From positions 1 to 10,319 of the forward strand of contig DUGL01000149.1 in NCBI GenBank assembly GCA_013331415.1: a stretch of DNA of 10,319 bases. The letters are read 5' to 3'. Below are positions 7,870 through 10,319 of the stretch, piece by piece. The notes under the pieces are model-generated. The model made no database searches. It was given only the letters and a program-made list of their open reading frames with translations, and was not told where the DNA came from. The translations under genes were made by a program, and so were the position numbers. Source of the DNA: Methanoregulaceae archaeon. GTDB taxonomy: Archaea > Halobacteriota > Methanomicrobia > Methanomicrobiales > Methanospirillaceae. Every line of letters starts with the position of its first letter. Within the stretch, counting starts at the first letter, position 1.

Positions 7870-8568
7870 CCTGCCTTCCGGGGAGGAGAAGACCGGGAGG
7901 TCGCTGTCGCAGCGGACAGCGGTCCGGACGCTCCGGACCAGGTGCCCTTCAACGGGGTTAAACCCTTCCACTTCTTTTGCGCTCCGATAGATCAGGATCC
8001 CCCGCCGCTGCCACGCAGGGGTCTTCGCCAGGTTTATCCCCCGTGAAAACATCAGTTCGTGGAGTTCTGCCGAAGAGAGTCCCCGCAATACCCGGGCGGT
8101 TTCCCGCCGGCTCCTGCCCTCTCTGGTAAGCGTATGCTGGCAGACGGCATTGACATGGTTTCGCCATGCTTCGGCCTGCCGGTCTATCAGGTAGCGGACT
8201 GCGAGCGCGGGGGTGACCTGGATGATCCGGGCATCAAAGGAGACCGGGACCTGCGATTCCATCGCGATCGTCAGGGCGCTTGCCGCGTATGATGCGGTGA
8301 CCGAGTCGATCTTCTCGACCCTGCCGGAGTAGGGGAGATGCGAGAAGTAGAGACTGATCTCATCAGAGAAGGTATAGGCGAGATCGGGGGAGAGTCCGCT
8401 CTCGGCTATCAGCATCCGGGAGACGTCTGCCATCGCACGGGCGAACCGTCCATCGAACGGTCGTGCCAGGCCCCAGGTCTCCGCGATCCGGTGGAAGCCC
8501 CGCCCGTCAATGCGGACAACGATGGGGGGAGCGGAGAAGAGGGTGCTGTACACTTCACGCTGCTTCAT
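7837..8568 (-). CDS. thg1: Thg1-like tRNA(His) guanylyltransferase (3'-5' nucleotide polymerase)
   Basis: This 243-aa member of the Thg1/TLP family adds nucleotides to the 5' end of tRNA, in the reverse of the normal polymerase direction. The core motifs are complete: VVRIDGRGFH (residues 18-26) with metal ligand Asp21, TFSDEIS (66-72) with metal ligand Asp69 and Glu70, then FDARI (111-115), NHVNAVCQ (137-144) and WQRRGILIYR (186-195). The HINNLYNT segment of eukaryotic Thg1 is replaced by NHVNAVCQ, so it belongs with archaeal Thg1/TLPs, which act in template-dependent fashion and can repair truncated tRNA 5' ends. The ATG at 8568 is preferred over the in-frame GTG at 8577, because GGGGTG lies 7-12 bases before the ATG and the GTG falls inside that site. 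No clear TATA box is visible upstream. The gene is convergent with ileS and overlaps its end by 33 bp. Confidence 0.92.
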   Translation of the reverse strand: MKQREVYSTLFSAPPIVVRIDGRGFHRIAETWGLARPFDGRFARAMADVSRMLIAESGLSPDLAYTFSDEISLYFSHLPYSGRVEKIDSVTASYAASALTIAMESQVPVSFDARIIQVTPALAVRYLIDRQAEAWRNHVNAVCQHTLTREGRSRRETARVLRGLSSAELHELMFSRGINLAKTPAWQRRGILIYRSAKEVEGFNPVEGHLVRSVRTAVRCDSDLPVFSSPEGRLFLDGLIRDL

Positions 8569-8678
8569 GCACTGCACCCCGGGATGCGATCCCCTGCATA
8601 CCTGCCATGCTGCCGGTTTGCACGCCTTACACCGGATAGTCCCCGTACCATCACTCTGCCATGCGGGGGCTCCTGTTC

Positions 8679-8756
8679 ATGCCCGGGTGCGGCAGCATAT
8701 GCCCATGGCCGGGTGCGGCAGCATATGCCCATGGCCGGGTGCGGCAGCATATGCCC
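8679..8756. repeat. Three-copy 26-bp direct tandem repeat
   Basis: Three head-to-tail units begin at 8679, 8705 and 8731. Copies 2 and 3 are identical, and copy 1 differs at one base (C for G at 8682). Each unit contains the 8-bp palindrome GCATATGC. Copies 2 and 3 also contain GCCG-GGTG-CGGC, which can form a 4-bp stem with a 4-base loop. A CCATGG palindrome spans each unit junction. The 26-bp period breaks all reading frames, so the repeat is non-coding. Near identity suggests recent amplification by slippage or selection on a binding site. Its function is unknown. Confidence 0.9.
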
Positions 8757-8847
8757 GGGGGCAGCCCGGGAAAGAGAGGCGGGGGAGTCCCGTTGGTCAC
8801 CGGGTATCCGGGTGTGCGACAGGAAAACGATAGGGCAGGTCGTGCGG

Positions 8848-8853
8848 AAAAAA
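8848..8853 (-). terminator. Probable U-tract terminator of the PRC-barrel gene
   Basis: On the minus strand a run of six T, in the context CTCTTTTTTCC, lies about 22 bp after the TGA of the PRC-barrel gene. Archaeal RNA polymerase terminates at such oligo-T tracts without needing a hairpin. Position and orientation fit; no other run of this length lies between here and thg1. Confidence 0.5.
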
Positions 8854-8875
8854 GAGACGATCATCCCCGGCCCGT

Positions 8876-9133
8876 TCAGATGTCCTCGGCTTTGAATGCA
8901 CCCGGCAGGTGGCGGATGAGAATGATATCACCGATACTCCGGATGATCCGGAAGGGAATTTTAAGCCCCTTGTAGCTCTTGATATCCACCAGCTGCTGGT
9001 TCAGTTTCCCTACGACCACCGATTCCATCTTCTTTGACTCGATATCGATCAGGACATCCTCTACTTCCCCGACAAGGACACTTTTTTCAGTATACACCTT
9101 GAGTTCGAATAATTCGGTTATCTGGTTTCTCAT
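8876..9133 (-). CDS. Small PRC-barrel domain protein
   Basis: This 85-aa protein is a single PRC-barrel-like beta domain with no membrane segment. Typical features are a start of the form ITELFELKVYTEKSVLVGEVEDVLIDIESKKMESVVV (read in parts across residues 4-41), with the family's G-x-V-x-D-V turn, followed by a second half that places a basic strand (KIPFRIIRSIGDIILI). Stand-alone PRC-barrel proteins are common in methanogens; their partners are mostly unknown, with links to RNA processing and to cell division (CdpB-type proteins). The ATG at 9133 is chosen; a TTG lies in frame at 9142. There is no Shine-Dalgarno, so the mRNA probably has a very short or no leader. The gene is divergent from the site-2 protease. 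Codon use is more AT-rich than in its neighbours. Confidence 0.82.
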   Translation of the reverse strand: MRNQITELFELKVYTEKSVLVGEVEDVLIDIESKKMESVVVGKLNQQLVDIKSYKGLKIPFRIIRSIGDIILIRHLPGAFKAEDI

Positions 9134-9144
9134 CCGTATCAATG

Positions 9145-9177
9145 AATCATATATACTATTCGCATAAAAATATACTC
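9145..9177. promoter_or_regulatory. Divergent, crossed promoters of the PRC-barrel and site-2 protease genes
   Basis: The 50-bp gap is the most AT-rich stretch in the window and contains two TATA-like elements. ATATATA at 9149-9155 is correctly placed for plus-strand transcription starting near 9178, just before the protease ATG at 9184. ATAAAAATATA at 9164-9174 is correctly placed for minus-strand transcription starting near 9143, just before the PRC-barrel ATG at 9133. Neither gene has a Shine-Dalgarno, which fits leaderless or nearly leaderless mRNAs. The assignments are inferred from spacing. Confidence 0.5.
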
Positions 9178-9183
9178 CTGTTT

Positions 9184-10317
9184 ATGAATGGTTCGTTAAA
9201 AATCGGGACCTTCTCTGGCATTCCCATCCTCATCCACTGGACATTCCTGATCATCATCCCGCTCTTTACCTGGATCATCGGGAGTCAGATCCTCCTGACA
9301 ACGGACCTGATTGCCAGCCTGTACCGGGTACCCATCGATACAAGCCTGATTACGGCGGGATACATGCCCTACATCCTTGGGGCTGTTGTTGCCCTCGGGC
9401 TCTTTGCCGGGGTGCTCCTCCACGAGCTCGCCCATTCGCTCCATGCCAAGAGCAAGGGGTTGAAGATAAACAGCATCACCCTGCTCATCTTTGGCGGTAT
9501 CTCCTCGATGGAAGAGACCTCGCCTGACCCGAAAGTCGAGCTCCCCATGGCACTTGTCGGACCTCTCTCGAGCCTTGGCGTGGGCATCGCCTGTATCGCC
9601 ATCATGTACCTTCTCTCGTCATCGCTTGGCAACGCACCGGTTGCCGGGGTGTTCACCTTCGTGTTCGGCTACCTCGGGATGCTGAACATCTTCCTCTTCG
9701 GTTTCAACCTCCTCCCTGCATTTCCCATGGACGGGGGCAGGGTCCTCCGGGCATTCCTGGCGCGGTCGATGCCCCTCAACCAGGCGACCCATATCGCCGC
9801 CAATGTCGGCAAGGCCTTTGCCGTCATCTTCGGCATCTTAGGGATCATACTCCTGAACCCCATCCTGATCCTGATCGCGTTCTTCATCTACATCGGGGCC
9901 AGCCAGGAGTCGGCAGCGATACAGTACAGTTTTCTCCTCCGTGATGTCACGGTCGGGGACATCATGGCACGCGATGTCCTCACGGTCGGCCCCACGATGC
10001 CGGTCAGGGAGGTGACCGACCTGATGTATACCACGAAGCACCTCGGGTTCCCGGTAGAGGAACGGGGATCTGTCGTGGGGATGGTAACCCTTGCCGATAT
10101 CCACAAGATCCCGGCCCTCGACCGCGAGGCCATGCAGGTCCGCGATATCATGACACGGGGGGCAATCGTCCTCCCACCCGGTGCCCCGGTCATCGATGCC
10201 CTCCGCATCATGTCCGGCAACAACATCGGGAGGATCCCGGTGATGGATGGCGACCGGCTGGTCGGGATCGTCACGAGAACCGATATCATGAAAGTGATCG
10301 AACTCCGGGAGATGTGA
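9184..10317 (+). CDS. Site-2 protease (M50 family) with two C-terminal CBS domains
   Basis: This 377-aa integral membrane zinc metalloprotease cuts substrates within the membrane. The zinc site is visible as HELAH (His80, Glu81, His84) inside a hydrophobic helix, with the third ligand Asp183 in FPMDGGRVLRA. Membrane segments fall near residues 10-37, 61-88, 95-107, 120-148, 155-181 and 205-240. Two CBS domains follow (about 252-306 and 319-372), the arrangement of the M. jannaschii S2P MJ0392. CBS pairs often bind adenine nucleotides, so the protease may be gated by cell energy state (inference). The start at ATG 9184 is chosen because family members begin with this MNGSLKIGTFSGIPILIHW-type end and a TATA box sits 32 bp upstream; the in-frame ATG at 9142 would add 14 residues and put that TATA inside the gene. 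Complete, ending 2 bp before the window edge. The substrate is unknown. Confidence 0.94.
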   Translation: MNGSLKIGTFSGIPILIHWTFLIIIPLFTWIIGSQILLTTDLIASLYRVPIDTSLITAGYMPYILGAVVALGLFAGVLLHELAHSLHAKSKGLKINSITLLIFGGISSMEETSPDPKVELPMALVGPLSSLGVGIACIAIMYLLSSSLGNAPVAGVFTFVFGYLGMLNIFLFGFNLLPAFPMDGGRVLRAFLARSMPLNQATHIAANVGKAFAVIFGILGIILLNPILILIAFFIYIGASQESAAIQYSFLLRDVTVGDIMARDVLTVGPTMPVREVTDLMYTTKHLGFPVEERGSVVGMVTLADIHKIPALDREAMQVRDIMTRGAIVLPPGAPVIDALRIMSGNNIGRIPVMDGDRLVGIVTRTDIMKVIELREM

Positions 10318-10319
10318 GG

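Larger units (their letters stand above)
8569..8875. other. 307-bp intergenic region between the PRC-barrel gene and thg1
   Basis: This gap is downstream of the minus-strand PRC-barrel gene and upstream of minus-strand thg1. Starting from the PRC side it holds a U-tract (8848-8853), a small possible hairpin at 8798-8814 (CACCGG, GTAT loop, CCGGGTG with one bulged G), an inverted CCCGGG pair at 8754-8770, and the 26-bp tandem repeat (8679-8756). Then come about 110 bp leading to thg1 with no convincing TATA box. Open frames through it are best read as chance: the repeat period is not a multiple of three and no recognisable protein appears. Confidence 0.6.

Noticed and set aside
8569..8577. GTG at 8577 as the thg1 start
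   Set aside because: It lies within the GGGGTG ribosome-binding site that serves the ATG at 8568.
8679..8756. Short CRISPR array
   Set aside because: Units are contiguous with no variable spacers, and no cas gene is nearby.
8565..8864. 99-residue minus-strand open frame, and several plus-strand frames, across the tandem repeat
   Set aside because: The repeat units are read in different frames because 26 is not a multiple of three. There is no domain, no ribosome-binding site and heavy overlap with thg1.
9142..9183. Upstream ATG at 9142 as the site-2 protease start
   Set aside because: It would add 14 non-conserved residues over the likely TATA elements. An upstream AT stretch near 9105-9119 keeps it possible but less likely.

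Overview
The window looks like a piece of a GC-rich methanogenic archaeon, most likely of the Methanomicrobiales (Methanoregula-like). This rests on gene content and signals, not on a database search. There is an archaeal/eukaryal-type IleRS, a Thg1-like 3'-5' polymerase, a MoeA fused to a periplasmic-binding-like domain and a CBS-containing site-2 protease. Ribosome-binding sites match the archaeal anti-Shine-Dalgarno, and short AT islands act as TATA boxes in GC-rich DNA. GTG starts and GTGA stop/start overlaps are frequent.

Layout. (1) 2-2646, plus strand: two adjacent molybdopterin molybdotransferase (MoeA) paralogs in one operon. The first is cut by the window edge; the second carries an extra C-terminal substrate-binding-like domain. 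(2) 2573-4530, minus strand: an NAD(P)-dependent aldehyde dehydrogenase followed by a translationally coupled TIGR00725/LOG-like protein, whose tail overlaps the second moeA antisense by 74 bp. (3) 4531-4665: a divergent promoter region. (4) 4666-7869, plus strand: full-length isoleucyl-tRNA synthetase. (5) 7837-8568, minus strand: a Thg1-like tRNA guanylyltransferase, overlapping the end of ileS antisense by 33 bp. (6) 8569-8875: a 307-bp gap with a three-copy 26-bp tandem repeat and a probable U-tract terminator. (7) 8876-9133, minus strand: a small PRC-barrel protein. (8) 9184-10317, plus strand: an intramembrane site-2 protease with two CBS domains, divergent from the PRC-barrel gene across a 50-bp AT-rich promoter.

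The genes serve molybdenum/tungsten cofactor maturation, aldehyde oxidation, tRNA charging and tRNA 5'-end editing or repair, and membrane proteolysis. This is mostly housekeeping. I see no CRISPR array, insertion sequence, tRNA or rRNA gene, and no clear novel multi-gene system. The least explained items are the 26-bp tandem repeat, the read-through-like tail of the TIGR00725 protein, the crossed divergent promoters near 9150-9175 and the role of the Thg1-like enzyme.
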